Below, piece after piece: positions 27,377 through 36,581 of a stretch of DNA of 64,000 nucleotides. The first letter of the stretch is position 1, and each line of letters starts with the position of its first letter. The position numbers and the translations under genes are program-made. Under the pieces are notes generated by a model. That model had not been told where the DNA came from, did no database searches, and saw nothing but the letters and a program-made list of their open reading frames with translations. Source of the DNA: DASZIT01 sp963709665 (GTDB taxonomy: Bacteria > Actinomycetota > Acidimicrobiia > Acidimicrobiales > RAAP-2); contig CAVPWU010000002.1 in the NCBI GenBank assembly GCA_963709665.1, positions 1,702,124 through 1,766,123 of the forward strand, read 5' to 3'.

Positions 27377-28497
27377 TCGGCGCTGGCCCCACCCTCGGGA
27401 GCCGACGGGACAGGCTCGGGGGCCTGCTCGGCCGGGGCCTGCTCGGCCGGGGCCTGCTCGGCCGGGGCCTGCTCGGCCGGGGCGGCGGCCGGTGTCAACG
27501 CCGCCCCGCAGTTGGGGCAGAACCTGGCCCCGGCCGGGATCGCCGTTCCGCACTGCGAGCAGAAGTGGGGGCTGCCGGTGCCGGCGGCCGCGGCGGCCGG
27601 CCCGGCGGCCGGAGCGGCCGGCCCCGGGACGGCTGCGGCTCCCGACCCGACCGGCGTCCCCAGCATCATCCCCGCCACGATGGCCGGCTGGGCGCCGACA
27701 TTGCCCCCCGCCACCCCCTGCGCGATGTCGAGGGTGGCCTCGCCCCGCACGCCGCCCTCGAACGACCCGGCCACACCGGTGTACGCCTTGGCCGCCGCCA
27801 GCTGCTTGATCTGCTGGGCGTCGGCGTCGGGCAGGTTCACGTTGAGCTCGGCGAAGGTGGTGAGCGCCAGCCCGTAGGGGGCGAGCTTGGTGTTGGCCTT
27901 GGCCAGGGCGGCGTCGCCGGTGGCGTCCTGCAGCTGGCCCATGGCCAGGACACCGTGCTGCTGCACGAGGTCGGGGAGGACGGCCCGGATGGCCGCCAGC
28001 GTCTGCTCCACCACCCAACCGGAGATCTCCCCGTCGAAGTCCTCGACGCCGTCGGTGCCGATGAGCTTGGCCAACAGCACCGACGGATCGGTGACGTGGT
28101 AGGCGAGCTCCCCGTAGACCCGGAGGCTGACCACCAGGCCGGAGGGGCCGTCCGACAGGTTGTCCACCGGACCGCCGAACTGCTGGCCGGTGAGGTCGCG
28201 GGTGGTCACGAAGTACAGCTCGGCGTCGTAGTAGGCGTCGCCGGTCAGCCGGTCGACCAGCCAACCCAGGGCCAGCGACGCCCCCTCGTCGAGGGGCCAA
28301 CGGCCGGGGCCCATCACCCCGATGACCTTGCCGAGGTTGGTGAAGACGGCCTGGTAGTCGAGGTCGACGTTGACCTGGGAGTGCTGGATGATCTGTTGGT
28401 CCGGCCACTTCCAAGCCACCCCGCCCTTCTCGGCGTCGGGCATCTCGATGAAGAGCCGTTGGATCCCCTTGTCCTTGTGTCCCTCAAAGAGCGGCAT
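27373..28497 (-). CDS. SPFH-domain protein with C-terminal zinc ribbon (YdjI/COG4260-like)
   Basis: Stomatin/prohibitin-like scaffold that assembles on membranes; the Bacillus relative YdjI recruits a PspA protein. 374 aa. Seen: an N-terminal segment with WKWPDQQIIQHSQVNVD and GPGRWPLDEG typical of COG4260, the SPFH domain to about residue 215, a Gln/Ala helix (DADAQQIKQLAAAKAY), an Ala/Pro/Gly linker, a zinc ribbon FCSQCGTAIPAGARFCPNCG near residues 303-322, and four PAEQA repeats after it. GAAGGAGAGGGC precedes the ATG. It stands between two small genes of the same strand. No pspA is in the window. Confidence 0.88.
   Translation of the reverse strand: MPLFEGHKDKGIQRLFIEMPDAEKGGVAWKWPDQQIIQHSQVNVDLDYQAVFTNLGKVIGVMGPGRWPLDEGASLALGWLVDRLTGDAYYDAELYFVTTRDLTGQQFGGPVDNLSDGPSGLVVSLRVYGELAYHVTDPSVLLAKLIGTDGVEDFDGEISGWVVEQTLAAIRAVLPDLVQQHGVLAMGQLQDATGDAALAKANTKLAPYGLALTTFAELNVNLPDADAQQIKQLAAAKAYTGVAGSFEGGVRGEATLDIAQGVAGGNVGAQPAIVAGMMLGTPVGSGAAAVPGPAAPAAGPAAAAAGTGSPHFCSQCGTAIPAGARFCPNCGAALTPAAAPAEQAPAEQAPAEQAPAEQAPEPVPSAPEGGASAE
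27421..27480. repeat. four perfect 15-bp tandem repeats
   Basis: Unit GGCCTGCTCGGCCGG, four identical copies, in frame in the SPFH gene, encoding EQAPA repeats. Copy number could vary between strains. Confidence 0.9.
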
Positions 28498-28546
28498 GCC
28501 CTCTCCTTCTCTCGGTGGGCCCGCGGGCCCGGGTGTGGTGCGGCGG

Positions 28547-29002
28547 TCAGCCCGTCCGGCCGGTGATCAGAGCCCGCAGGGCCGCCAACGACGCGGCGTT
28601 GGCGTTGTTCTGCCGGACGATGGCGGCGAAGAGGCGGTCGGACCACTCCGGGAACGGCAGCGGGTCGCCCTCGGTCCCCCGCGCCCGGGAGCGGTCGTCG
28701 ATCCCACAGCGGACGGTGTGGTCGTCGGAGGCCACCCAGTAGTCGAGCGACTCCACGGTCACCACCAGCCGGTCGATGGGGTCGCTCCGCCGGTGCAGGT
28801 CGTTGACGTACGGAAGGTCGCCGATCAGGCGACGCAGGCGTCCGTGCCGGTGGGTCACCGTCACCGCCAGCCCGGGGACGGCGTCCAGCCGGTCGACCAG
28901 GGCGTGCAGCAGGGCGTCGGCGTCCATCGCCTCGGCCCGGAGGGCGGAGGCGCTGGCGTCGAATCGCTCGGCCGGGGACGGCACCGCCTGGGGTTCGGAC
29001 AT
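28547..29002 (-). CDS. uncharacterised small protein upstream of SPFH gene
   Basis: 151 aa, not recognised. Seen: an acidic/Pro-rich N-terminus, helical FDASASALRAEAMDADALLHAL, then beta-rich VTVTHRHGRLRRLIGDLPYV and SLDYWVASDDHTVRCGIDD, and a C-terminal helix (FAAIVRQNNANAASLAALRAL). No membrane span. ATG 29002 has GGTGGAG 9 bases upstream; ATG 29023 is an alternative. It precedes the SPFH gene by 49 bases and is probably its operon partner. Confidence 0.7.
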   Translation of the reverse strand: MSEPQAVPSPAERFDASASALRAEAMDADALLHALVDRLDAVPGLAVTVTHRHGRLRRLIGDLPYVNDLHRRSDPIDRLVVTVESLDYWVASDDHTVRCGIDDRSRARGTEGDPLPFPEWSDRLFAAIVRQNNANAASLAALRALITGRTG

Positions 29003-29131
29003 CGGATCGGGCTCCACCGCCATCGAAGGGTACGCTCCCCCCTGCTATCGGTCGACCGGAGGACGGACTTGACCGACCGCCGGGCCGGCCGGGTCCGCGG
29101 CGGCGCCCGAACGACCGCACCAGGAGGTCCC

Positions 29132-29470
29132 GTGAGCAAGCCAGACCGCGAACTGTGGCGCCAGGTCAGCGCCCTGCTGACGCCCCGGCCCGGCTGGGAG
29201 CTCGAGGCCTCGTCGACCCCGGGCGCCCCCATGGCCTGGTGCTACCTCCCCCATGCCCAGACCCGCCTGGCGGTCAGCGTGGACTCCGGGGTGATCGACG
29301 TCTACGTCGAGGACCTCGACCGGGAGGTGAGGCTCCCCGACGTCGTGGTCTTCGCCTCGTGGCTCGACGCCAACGAGCCACTGTTCGCCGGGCCCCACCC
29401 TCCGGGCTCGGAAGAGCTCAACGCCACCCTCCGCCGGAAGCTCGAGGAGTGGCGGGGCCCCACCTCCTGA
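29132..29470 (+). CDS. uncharacterised small protein
   Basis: 112 aa, not recognised. Seen: LWRQVSALLTPRPGWELEAS, a conserved-looking AWCYLPHAQTRLAVSVDSG, an acidic strand VIDVYVEDLDREVRLPD and a C-terminal helix. No export signal. The GTG start is decided by a perfect AGGAGG (29122-29127) 5 bases upstream. Divergent from the 28547-29002 gene and convergent with pepA. Confidence 0.75.
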   Translation: MSKPDRELWRQVSALLTPRPGWELEASSTPGAPMAWCYLPHAQTRLAVSVDSGVIDVYVEDLDREVRLPDVVVFASWLDANEPLFAGPHPPGSEELNATLRRKLEEWRGPTS

Positions 29471-29476
29471 GGTGGG
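29459..29476. terminator. 7-bp perfect hairpin at the end of the small gene
   Basis: CCCACCT, loop CCTG, AGGTGGG, spanning the stop codon at 29468-29470, between convergent genes. Confidence 0.45.
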
Positions 29477-29494
29477 CGGCCGTACCGCCGCCGC

Positions 29495-31099
29495 TCAGCC
29501 GGCGGCGTCCGCCACCAGCGAGCGGGCGAACGCCTCCGACAGCCCGAGCTCCACCAGCAGACGCACCCCGAACCCGGTGCCCCCCTTGGTCAGGTACCGG
29601 GAGCTCTCGTCCGACCGGGCCGGACCGGCGATGTCGAGGTGGGCCCACGGCACGGTGCCGACGAACTCGCGGAGGAGCAGGGCGGCGGCGATGCTCCCCG
29701 CCTGGCCGGGCCGTCCCACGTTCCGCATGTCGGCGACCTCCGAGTCGATGTGGCTGCGGTAGTCGTCGGGCATCGGCAGCGGCCACACCGGCTCCCCGGC
29801 CCGGCCGGCCGCCCCCCGGACCTGCTCGGCCAGACGCTCGTCGTTGGTCAGCAGCCCGGCGATCTCCCGGCCCAGCGCCACCACCACGGCGCCGGTGAGG
29901 GTGGCCAGGTCCACGATGGCGTCGGCGCCCGACTCCACGGCCAGGGCCAGGGCGTCGGCCAGCACCAGCCGCCCCTCGGCGTCGGTATTCAGCACCTCGA
30001 TGGTCTTGCCGTTCCGGGTGGTGAGCACGTCGCCGGGCTTGGTGGCGGTGCCGCTCGGCATATTCTCGGTCAGGGGGGCGATGGCGGTGATCCGGAGCCG
30101 GGACCCCAGGGCGGCCAGGGCGTCGACCGCCCCGAGCACGGCCGCCGCCCCGCCCATGTCGGTCTTCATCGTCTCCATGCCCCCGGGCGTCTTCAGGGAC
30201 AGGCCACCGGAGTCGAAGGTGATCCCCTTCCCCACCAGGGCGAGGTGGGGCACCCGGCCGCCGACCGTGATCGGGTCGGCCGGCTGGTAGGTCACGGTGA
30301 GCAGGCAGGGCGGCTGGGCCGATCCCCGGGCCACCCCGAGCAGGCCGCCCAGCCGCTCGGCGGTGATGCGCTCCCGGTCCCACACCTCCACGGTGAGGGT
30401 CGGCACCGGGCGGAACCTCCGGACGAAGGTCTCGGCGAACTGCTGGGGCGTCAGGGAGCTGGCCGGCTCGTTGACCAGGTCCCGGGCCAGGGACACCGAC
30501 TCGGCGACCCGGGCCCCGCGGGCGGCCCCCGGGGTGGCCACGGTGGCCTCCGACGGTGACTCGGTGGTGATCACCAGCCGCCCCAGGGTCCCCGGACGAT
30601 CCCCGGTGCGGTAGGTGTCGAAGCGGTAGCCGGCCAGTACCGCCCCCTCGGCCACCGCCTCGGCAGCCACCGCCAGCTGGGCGGGCGGACCACCGGGCAG
30701 CAGGAAGGCGGCGACGTCCCCCTCCCCCACCGCCCGCACGAAGGCCGCCCCCGCCCGCCGGCACGACTCCCGTCCGGCGTCGCCGACCAGATCGGCGGCC
30801 GCCCCCAGTCCCACCAGCACGGTGTCGGGCCGGTCCCGGGGTGGCGTGGCACCCCCCGGGGCGGGCAGGCGGGAGGTAGCGGAGTCCACGGCCCGGAAGA
30901 CCAGTGTCTGTCCCACCTTGCCGGTGAAGCCGTGACGCTTGCACCATCCGGCGTCGAGCACGGCGGGAGCGTCGGCACCGGCCAGGTCGGCCGACACCCC
31001 CGAGGCCGGCTGGGGGCCGTCCGGACCGGCGAAGACCGGCACGGCCAGTGCCGTCAGGCCGTCGGGCAGCGACGACGCCGCACGGACCTCGATCCTCAC
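29495..31099 (-). CDS. pepA: leucyl aminopeptidase (M17)
   Basis: Cytosolic di-metal aminopeptidase that removes N-terminal residues from peptides. 534 aa. Seen: LARDLVNEPASSLTPQQFA, the metal/catalytic GKGITFDSGGLSLKTPGG (Lys and Asp ligands), MKTDMGGAAAVLGA, and the signature NTDAEGRLVLADAL with the catalytic Arg. The N-terminal domain is long and weakly conserved, as usual. GTG start overlaps the stop of the adenosyltransferase by 4 bases, so the two are co-translated despite unrelated roles. Confidence 0.94.
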   Translation of the reverse strand: MRIEVRAASSLPDGLTALAVPVFAGPDGPQPASGVSADLAGADAPAVLDAGWCKRHGFTGKVGQTLVFRAVDSATSRLPAPGGATPPRDRPDTVLVGLGAAADLVGDAGRESCRRAGAAFVRAVGEGDVAAFLLPGGPPAQLAVAAEAVAEGAVLAGYRFDTYRTGDRPGTLGRLVITTESPSEATVATPGAARGARVAESVSLARDLVNEPASSLTPQQFAETFVRRFRPVPTLTVEVWDRERITAERLGGLLGVARGSAQPPCLLTVTYQPADPITVGGRVPHLALVGKGITFDSGGLSLKTPGGMETMKTDMGGAAAVLGAVDALAALGSRLRITAIAPLTENMPSGTATKPGDVLTTRNGKTIEVLNTDAEGRLVLADALALAVESGADAIVDLATLTGAVVVALGREIAGLLTNDERLAEQVRGAAGRAGEPVWPLPMPDDYRSHIDSEVADMRNVGRPGQAGSIAAALLLREFVGTVPWAHLDIAGPARSDESSRYLTKGGTGFGVRLLVELGLSEAFARSLVADAAG

Positions 31100-31698
31100 G
31101 GGACCTCCCTTCCGGTGGCGGGCGGGGAGCCGTCCGGGCCGGACCGGGACCGGCGGGGCGCCGTCCGGGCCAGGAGGTGCTCCTCCCCCTCCGCCCAACG
31201 GGCCATCGCCCACAGCAGGTCGCTCAGGCGGTTGAGGTACGGCCGCACCACCGAGCCCTCCACCTCCAACGACACCGCCGACCGCTCCGCCCGACGGACC
31301 ACGGTGCGGGCGAGGTCGAGGGAGGCGGAGACCCGGTTGCCTCCGGGCACCACGAACTCCGACGGCATCTCGAACCGGACCAGCAGGCCGTCGATGCCCG
31401 CCTCGAGCGCCTGCACCATCTCGGACGTGACCAGGGTGGTCCCCGCCACCAGCTTGGAGCGCTTCGACGGATCGGTGGCCACCTCGGCCATCAGGACGTA
31501 GAGCTCGCGCTCCAGCCGGACCAGCAACCCGTCGAGCTCGGAACCCGGCTCACACTCGGCCCGGGCCACGCCGAGCACGGCCTGGGCCTCGTCGACGGTG
31601 CCGTTGATGTGCATCACCAGCGAGTCCTTGGGCACCCGGCCGCCGAAGAGGAGCCCGGTGGTCCCGTCGTCGCCGGTCTTCGTATAGATCCTCACCAT
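31096..31698 (-). CDS. cob(I)alamin adenosyltransferase, PduO type
   Basis: Transfers the adenosyl group of ATP to cob(I)alamin, making adenosylcobalamin for enzymes such as methylmalonyl-CoA mutase. 200 aa. Seen: IYTKTGDDGTTGLLFGGR at residues 4-21 (ATP loop), MPSEFVVPGGNRVSASLD, ARTVVRRAER and the helical NRLSDLLWAMARWAE, all PduO hallmarks. It is divergent from metH with only 73 bases between them, so the short space must hold both promoters; TAGCAT on the minus strand and TATCCT on the plus strand are candidates. Confidence 0.94.
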   Translation of the reverse strand: MVRIYTKTGDDGTTGLLFGGRVPKDSLVMHINGTVDEAQAVLGVARAECEPGSELDGLLVRLERELYVLMAEVATDPSKRSKLVAGTTLVTSEMVQALEAGIDGLLVRFEMPSEFVVPGGNRVSASLDLARTVVRRAERSAVSLEVEGSVVRPYLNRLSDLLWAMARWAEGEEHLLARTAPRRSRSGPDGSPPATGREVP

Positions 31699-31771
31699 GG
31701 CCCCATCACCCGATGGATGCTAAGCCAATCCGGGCCACGGCCGGTCGGGCCGCCGGTATCCTGGGTGACTC

Positions 31772-34700
31772 ATGACCGCCGACGCCGACACCGGATCCGA
31801 CTACCTCCGCGCCGCCCGCCAGCGGGTGGTCGTCTTCGACGGCGCCATGGGCACCAACCTGCAGCTGGCCGACCTCACCGCCGACGACTTCGGTGGACCC
31901 GACCTCGAGGGCTGCAACGAGCTACTGGTCATCACCCGCCCCGACGCGGTGGACCGGGTCCACCGGTCGTTCCTGGAGGTGGGGTCGGACGTGGTGGAGA
32001 CCGACACCTTCGGGGCGTTCGGTCCGGTGCTGGCCGAGTACGGCCAGGCCCACCGGGTCCACGAGCTGAACCTGGCCGCCGCCCTGCTGGCCCGTCAGGC
32101 GGCCGACGACTTCTCCACCCCGGACCGCCCCCGCTGGGTGGCCGGCAGCATCGGCCCGGGCACCAAGTTCCCCACCCTCGGCCAGATCCGGTACGCCGAC
32201 CTCCGGGACGCCTACCAGGAGCAGTCGGCCGCCCTGCTCGAGGGCCGGGTCGACCTCATCCTCATCGAGACCGTCTTCGACCTGCTGCAGGCCAAGTCGG
32301 CCATCAACGGGGCCCGCCGGGCCATGAAGGCGGCCGGCCGGTTCGTGCCCATCCAGGTGCAGGTGACCATCGAGCTGACCGGCACCATGCTGCCGGGCAC
32401 CGAGATCGGCGCCGCCCTGTGCGCCATGGAGGCCATGGGCGTCGATCTCATCGGGCTGAACTGCGCCACCGGGCCGGCCGAGATGTTCGAGCCGCTCCGC
32501 CACCTCACCCAGCAGGCGCCCCTCCCGGTGACCTGCCTGCCCAACGCCGGCCTCCCCTCGGTGGTGGACGGCAAGATGCACTACGACCTGACCCCCGAGC
32601 AGCTGGCCGAGTTCCACCGGCAGTTCGTCTCCGAGCTGGGGGTCTCGGTGATCGGCGGGTGCTGCGGCACCCTGCCCGCCCACCTGGCGGCGGTGGTGGA
32701 GGCCTGCGCCGACCTCACCCCGGCGGCCCGGACCGTCCGACCCGAGCCGGGGACGGCGTCGATCTACACCCAGGTGCCGTTCGCCCAGGACTCCTCCGTC
32801 CTGGTGGTCGGGGAGCGCACCAACGCCAACGGGTCCAAGAAGTTCCGCGAGGCCATGCTGGAGGGCGACTGGGACACCTGCGTGGGGATGGCGCGCGACC
32901 AGGTGAAGGAGGGGTCGCACCTCATCGACGTCTGCGTCGACTACACCGGCGCCGACGGGGTGACCGACATGGAGCAGGTCGCCTCGAGGTTCGCCACCCA
33001 GTCCACCGTCCCGCTGATGGTCGACTCCACCGAGGCCCCGGTGGTGGAGACCGCCCTGTCGTGGATCGGCGGCCGGGCGGTCATCAACTCGGTGAACCTG
33101 GAGGAGGGCGACGGGGCCGGCACCCGCCTGGACTCGTTCCTGACCCTGGCCAAGGAGTTCGGGGCGGCCGTGGTGTGCACCTGCATCGACACCGAGGGGC
33201 AGGCCCGCACGGCCGACTGGAAGGTCCGGGCGGCCACCGCCATCCACGACATCGCCGTGGAACGGTACGGGCTGCGCCCCTCCGACCTCCTCTTCGACCC
33301 GCTGGCCCTGCCACTGTCGACCGGCATGGAGGAGGGCCGGCGGGACGGCATCGAGACCATCGAGGGCATCCGGCGGATCAAGTCCGAGCTGCCCGGCGTC
33401 TACACCGTGCTCGGGCTCTCCAACGTGTCGTTCGGCCTCAACCCGGCCGCCCGCCAGGTGCTCAACTCGGTCTTCCTCCACGAGTGCGTGGGGGCGGGGC
33501 TGGACGCCGCCATCGTCCACGCCTCCAAGATCCTGCCGCTCTCCAAGGTCGACGAGCGGGCGCGGGAGGTCTGCCTCGACCTCATCTACGACCGCCGCCG
33601 TGACGGCTACGACCCGCTGACCGAGCTGCTGGCGCTGTTCGAGGGGGCCTCCTCCTTCTCGGTGGACACCAGCGAGGACCGGTCGGGCTGGCCGGTCGAC
33701 CAGCGGCTCGAGCACCGGATCGTCGACGGGGACCGCAACGGCATCGAGGCCGACCTCGACGAGGCGATGGCCGCCGGGCTGAGCCCCCTGGTCATCGTCA
33801 ACGACATCCTGCTGGCCGGGATGAAGACGGTCGGGGAGCTGTTCGCCTCCGGCGAGATGCAGCTGCCCTTCGTGCTCGGCTCGGCCGAGACCATGAAGAC
33901 GGCGGTGGCCTACCTCGAGCCCCACATGGAGAAGAGCGACCAGGGCGGCAAGGGGACCATGGTGCTGGCCACCGTCAAGGGAGACGTCCACGACATCGGC
34001 AAGAACCTGGTCGACATCATCCTGACCAACAACGGCTACCACGTGAAGAACCTGGGCATCAAGGTCGGCATCGCCGAGATGGTGGCCGCCCTCGAGGAGT
34101 CGGAGGCCGACGCCATCGGGATGAGCGGGCTGCTGGTGAAGTCCACCCTCATCATGCGGGACAACCTCGAGGAGCTGAACCGACGGGGCCTCTCCCACAT
34201 CCCGGTGATCCTGGGCGGCGCCGCCCTCACCCGGACCTACGTGGAGCGGGACCTCCGGGGCGTCTACGACGGCCGCCTGTTCTACGGCAAGGACGCCTTC
34301 GAGGGGCTGCGCACCATGGACCGGCTGGTGGAGCTCACCCGCACCGGCGAGGACGACCCGGAGTTCGGCCGGGCGGTGGGCGGGCGCGACCTGGGGCCCC
34401 GGAAGAGCGAGCTCCGCAAGCAGGCCGCCGAGGAGGCCCGGGCCCGGGGCGAGACCCTGCCGGCCCGCTCGCCGGAGGTGGAGGCCGACAACCCGACGTT
34501 CAAGCCGCCGTTCCTCGGCAGCCGGGTGGCCAAGGGCATCCCGGTGGACGACATCGCCACCTACCTCAACGAGACGGCCCTGTTCCGGAACCAGTGGGGC
34601 TTCCGCCCGGTCGACGGCGAGGAGGACGGGGCCTTCAAGGACCGGGTGCGCCCCCTCCTGCGTGACCAGCTGGCCACCGCCAAGGCGGGCCAGCTGCTGG

Positions 34701-35281
34701 TGCCCCAGGTGGCCTGGGGCCACTTCGCCGCCAACGCCGACGGCGATGACCTGGTGCTGTTCGAGGACGAGAGCCGGTCCGACGAGCTGATGCGGTTCTC
34801 CTTCCCCCGCCAGCCCGAGTCGCCGTGGCTGTGCATCAGCGACTTCTTCCGCACCGTGGACTCCGGGGAGCCCGACTGGGCCAGCTTCCAGGTGGTGACC
34901 ATGGGCGAACGGGTCACCGAGGAGGCGGCCCGGCTGAAGGAGGACAACCAGTACCAGAACTACCTCTACCTCCACGGTCTGGGGGTGGAGATGGCCGAGG
35001 CCCTGGCCGAGTACTGGCACCACCGGATCCGCCAGGAGCTGGGCTTCGCCGACCAGGACGGTCCCACCCTCACCGGGCTCTTCCGCCAGAAGTACCGGGG
35101 CGGCCGCTACTCGTGGGGCTACCCGGCCTGCCCGGCCCTGGAGGACAACGCCAAGGTCGTCGAGTTGCTGGGGGCCGATCGGATCGGGATCGAGGTCAGC
35201 GAAGGGTTCCAGCTCCACCCCGAGCAGTCGACCACGGCCATCGTCTGCCACCACCCCCGAGCCAAGTACTTCGTGGCGTAG
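31772..35281 (+). CDS. metH: cobalamin-dependent methionine synthase
   Basis: Methylates homocysteine from methyltetrahydrofolate through methylcobalamin. 1169 aa. Domains in order: homocysteine-binding (FDGAMGTNLQ near residue 16; zinc cysteines in LNCATG ~231 and GGCCG ~295), pterin-binding (VGERTNANGSKKF ~residue 347), cobalamin cap and Rossmann domain with VHDIGKN ~739 (His ligand) and GMSGLLVKST, and the C-terminal reactivation domain with RYSWGYPACP ~1111. All catalytic parts are present. A TATCCT -10 (31757-31762) lies 9 bases before the ATG; no room exists for a cobalamin riboswitch. Confidence 0.96.
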   Translation: MTADADTGSDYLRAARQRVVVFDGAMGTNLQLADLTADDFGGPDLEGCNELLVITRPDAVDRVHRSFLEVGSDVVETDTFGAFGPVLAEYGQAHRVHELNLAAALLARQAADDFSTPDRPRWVAGSIGPGTKFPTLGQIRYADLRDAYQEQSAALLEGRVDLILIETVFDLLQAKSAINGARRAMKAAGRFVPIQVQVTIELTGTMLPGTEIGAALCAMEAMGVDLIGLNCATGPAEMFEPLRHLTQQAPLPVTCLPNAGLPSVVDGKMHYDLTPEQLAEFHRQFVSELGVSVIGGCCGTLPAHLAAVVEACADLTPAARTVRPEPGTASIYTQVPFAQDSSVLVVGERTNANGSKKFREAMLEGDWDTCVGMARDQVKEGSHLIDVCVDYTGADGVTDMEQVASRFATQSTVPLMVDSTEAPVVETALSWIGGRAVINSVNLEEGDGAGTRLDSFLTLAKEFGAAVVCTCIDTEGQARTADWKVRAATAIHDIAVERYGLRPSDLLFDPLALPLSTGMEEGRRDGIETIEGIRRIKSELPGVYTVLGLSNVSFGLNPAARQVLNSVFLHECVGAGLDAAIVHASKILPLSKVDERAREVCLDLIYDRRRDGYDPLTELLALFEGASSFSVDTSEDRSGWPVDQRLEHRIVDGDRNGIEADLDEAMAAGLSPLVIVNDILLAGMKTVGELFASGEMQLPFVLGSAETMKTAVAYLEPHMEKSDQGGKGTMVLATVKGDVHDIGKNLVDIILTNNGYHVKNLGIKVGIAEMVAALEESEADAIGMSGLLVKSTLIMRDNLEELNRRGLSHIPVILGGAALTRTYVERDLRGVYDGRLFYGKDAFEGLRTMDRLVELTRTGEDDPEFGRAVGGRDLGPRKSELRKQAAEEARARGETLPARSPEVEADNPTFKPPFLGSRVAKGIPVDDIATYLNETALFRNQWGFRPVDGEEDGAFKDRVRPLLRDQLATAKAGQLLVPQVAWGHFAANADGDDLVLFEDESRSDELMRFSFPRQPESPWLCISDFFRTVDSGEPDWASFQVVTMGERVTEEAARLKEDNQYQNYLYLHGLGVEMAEALAEYWHHRIRQELGFADQDGPTLTGLFRQKYRGGRYSWGYPACPALEDNAKVVELLGADRIGIEVSEGFQLHPEQSTTAIVCHHPRAKYFVA

Positions 35282-35287
35282 CCGGGG

Positions 35288-36523
35288 ATGCCCGCCGATC
35301 ACCGCCGGGCGATCACCACCGCCACCGGTCCGCCCCGGGCACGGACGGCGGTGGTGGTGGCGGTGGCGCTGACGGCGCTGCTCGGGCTCGGGGTGGTCGC
35401 CGGACCGGTGGGCCGGGCCGGCGCCGCCACCGGCCAGCCGGCCGTCCCACCCATCCGGACGGTGGTGATCGCCACCTCCCTCCCCGGCTTCACCGTCGCC
35501 CCACCGGGACCCACCAACGGTCCGCTCACCGCCACCGGCTTCGCCGCCCAGTCGTCCGACCCGACCCAGGCCGAGCAGCAGTTCAGCCAGCTGGCCGGCA
35601 CCGCCGGGTTCGCGGCGTACGTCCGGCTGTGGTCCGACCTCCATGGACCCGGCAACGGTGCCAACGACGTGGTGGTGACCCTCTTCCGCATCCCCGACGC
35701 CCAGGCGGCGGCCACCTTCGAGGAGGGCGCCCAGGCCCAGGCCGAGCAGGGCACCGGCTCGACGTCGTTCCCGGTCCCCAGCATCCCCGGGGCACACGGC
35801 ACCACCGTCCACGCCACCTCCCCGGCGCCGGCCGTCGAGCAGGTGGTGGTGTTCCGGTCGGGAGCCTATGTGGCCATCGTGCAGCTGGCGTCGTCCACCG
35901 AGTCCAGCAACCCCACCTCCCTGACCCGTGCCGACGCCATCGACGTCGCCTACCGGCAGTTCCTGGCCACCCAGCGGGCCTCCGTCGCCGTCCCCCCGGC
36001 CGCCACCCCGACGACCGGCGGTGGGACGTCCTGGTGGCTGGTGGTGGTGATCGTGGTGGTGCTGGGGGCGGCCGCGGGTGCCGTGCTCCTCGTCCGCCGC
36101 CGTCGGCCCGACGGTCGGGTCGTGGCGGGACCCGATCCGTGGGCCGACGACGGGGTGCTGGCGGCCATGGGTGCCGTCACCCTGCCGGCCGGGGCGGCCG
36201 GGATGCCGACGGACGGGCCGGGCGGCGCCTCGCCGCCGCCGGTGCCGGTCCCCGACCCGGGCGCCACTCCCGATGTCACCGGTGACCAGCGGTCCCCGGA
36301 GGCCGGGGCGACCACCCCGACGGCGGTGGATGGACCCTCGGAACCGGCGCCCCCCACCCGCTCCGACGAGTCGCCGCGCCCCCCGGTCGCTCCGCCCGAC
36401 GAACCTGGTCCCGGCACCGGACCGGGGTGGCTCCCCGACCCGTCCGGAGCGCCCGACCACCTCCGCTACTGGGACGGCCGGGCCTGGACGCCGCACGTGG
36501 CCGCCCCGGCGGCCGATCGCTGA
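35288..36523 (+). CDS. exported membrane-anchored protein with C-terminal DUF2510 module
   Basis: 411 aa, family of the main domain not recognised. Seen: signal peptide/first hydrophobic segment (ARTAVVVAVALTALLGLGVV, ~18-37), an extracellular domain to residue ~240, a transmembrane helix (WWLVVVIVVVLGAAAGAVLLV, ~247-267) followed by RRRR, a Pro-rich cytoplasmic linker and a terminal DUF2510 motif WLPDPSGAPDHLRYWDG. DUF2510 is common on actinobacterial membrane proteins, role unclear. It follows metH by 6 bases but is probably a separate function. Confidence 0.8.
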   Translation: MPADHRRAITTATGPPRARTAVVVAVALTALLGLGVVAGPVGRAGAATGQPAVPPIRTVVIATSLPGFTVAPPGPTNGPLTATGFAAQSSDPTQAEQQFSQLAGTAGFAAYVRLWSDLHGPGNGANDVVVTLFRIPDAQAAATFEEGAQAQAEQGTGSTSFPVPSIPGAHGTTVHATSPAPAVEQVVVFRSGAYVAIVQLASSTESSNPTSLTRADAIDVAYRQFLATQRASVAVPPAATPTTGGGTSWWLVVVIVVVLGAAAGAVLLVRRRRPDGRVVAGPDPWADDGVLAAMGAVTLPAGAAGMPTDGPGGASPPPVPVPDPGATPDVTGDQRSPEAGATTPTAVDGPSEPAPPTRSDESPRPPVAPPDEPGPGTGPGWLPDPSGAPDHLRYWDGRAWTPHVAAPAADR

Positions 36524-36581
36524 ACCCGGGACACCGGCGATACCCCCAAACGGCGGGGAAGGTCACTACGATGGCAGGCGG

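Noticed and set aside
27421..27480. Four short identical repeats, considered as a CRISPR remnant.
   Set aside because: The units are contiguous with no spacers and lie in frame in a coding linker.
31699..31771. Cobalamin riboswitch between the adenosyltransferase gene and metH.
   Set aside because: Only 73 bases are available and a B12-box is not present; the space is filled by two promoters.
31096..35281. The adenosyltransferase-metH neighbourhood as a dedicated B12 operon.
   Set aside because: The genes are divergent, and pepA is the only gene coupled to the adenosyltransferase; shared cofactor alone does not make a system.
31922..36496. A very long open frame of about 1500 codons on the minus strand across metH.
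   Set aside because: It is the antisense shadow of metH and the DUF2510 gene, caused by high GC. It has no domains and runs His/Gly/Pro-rich.
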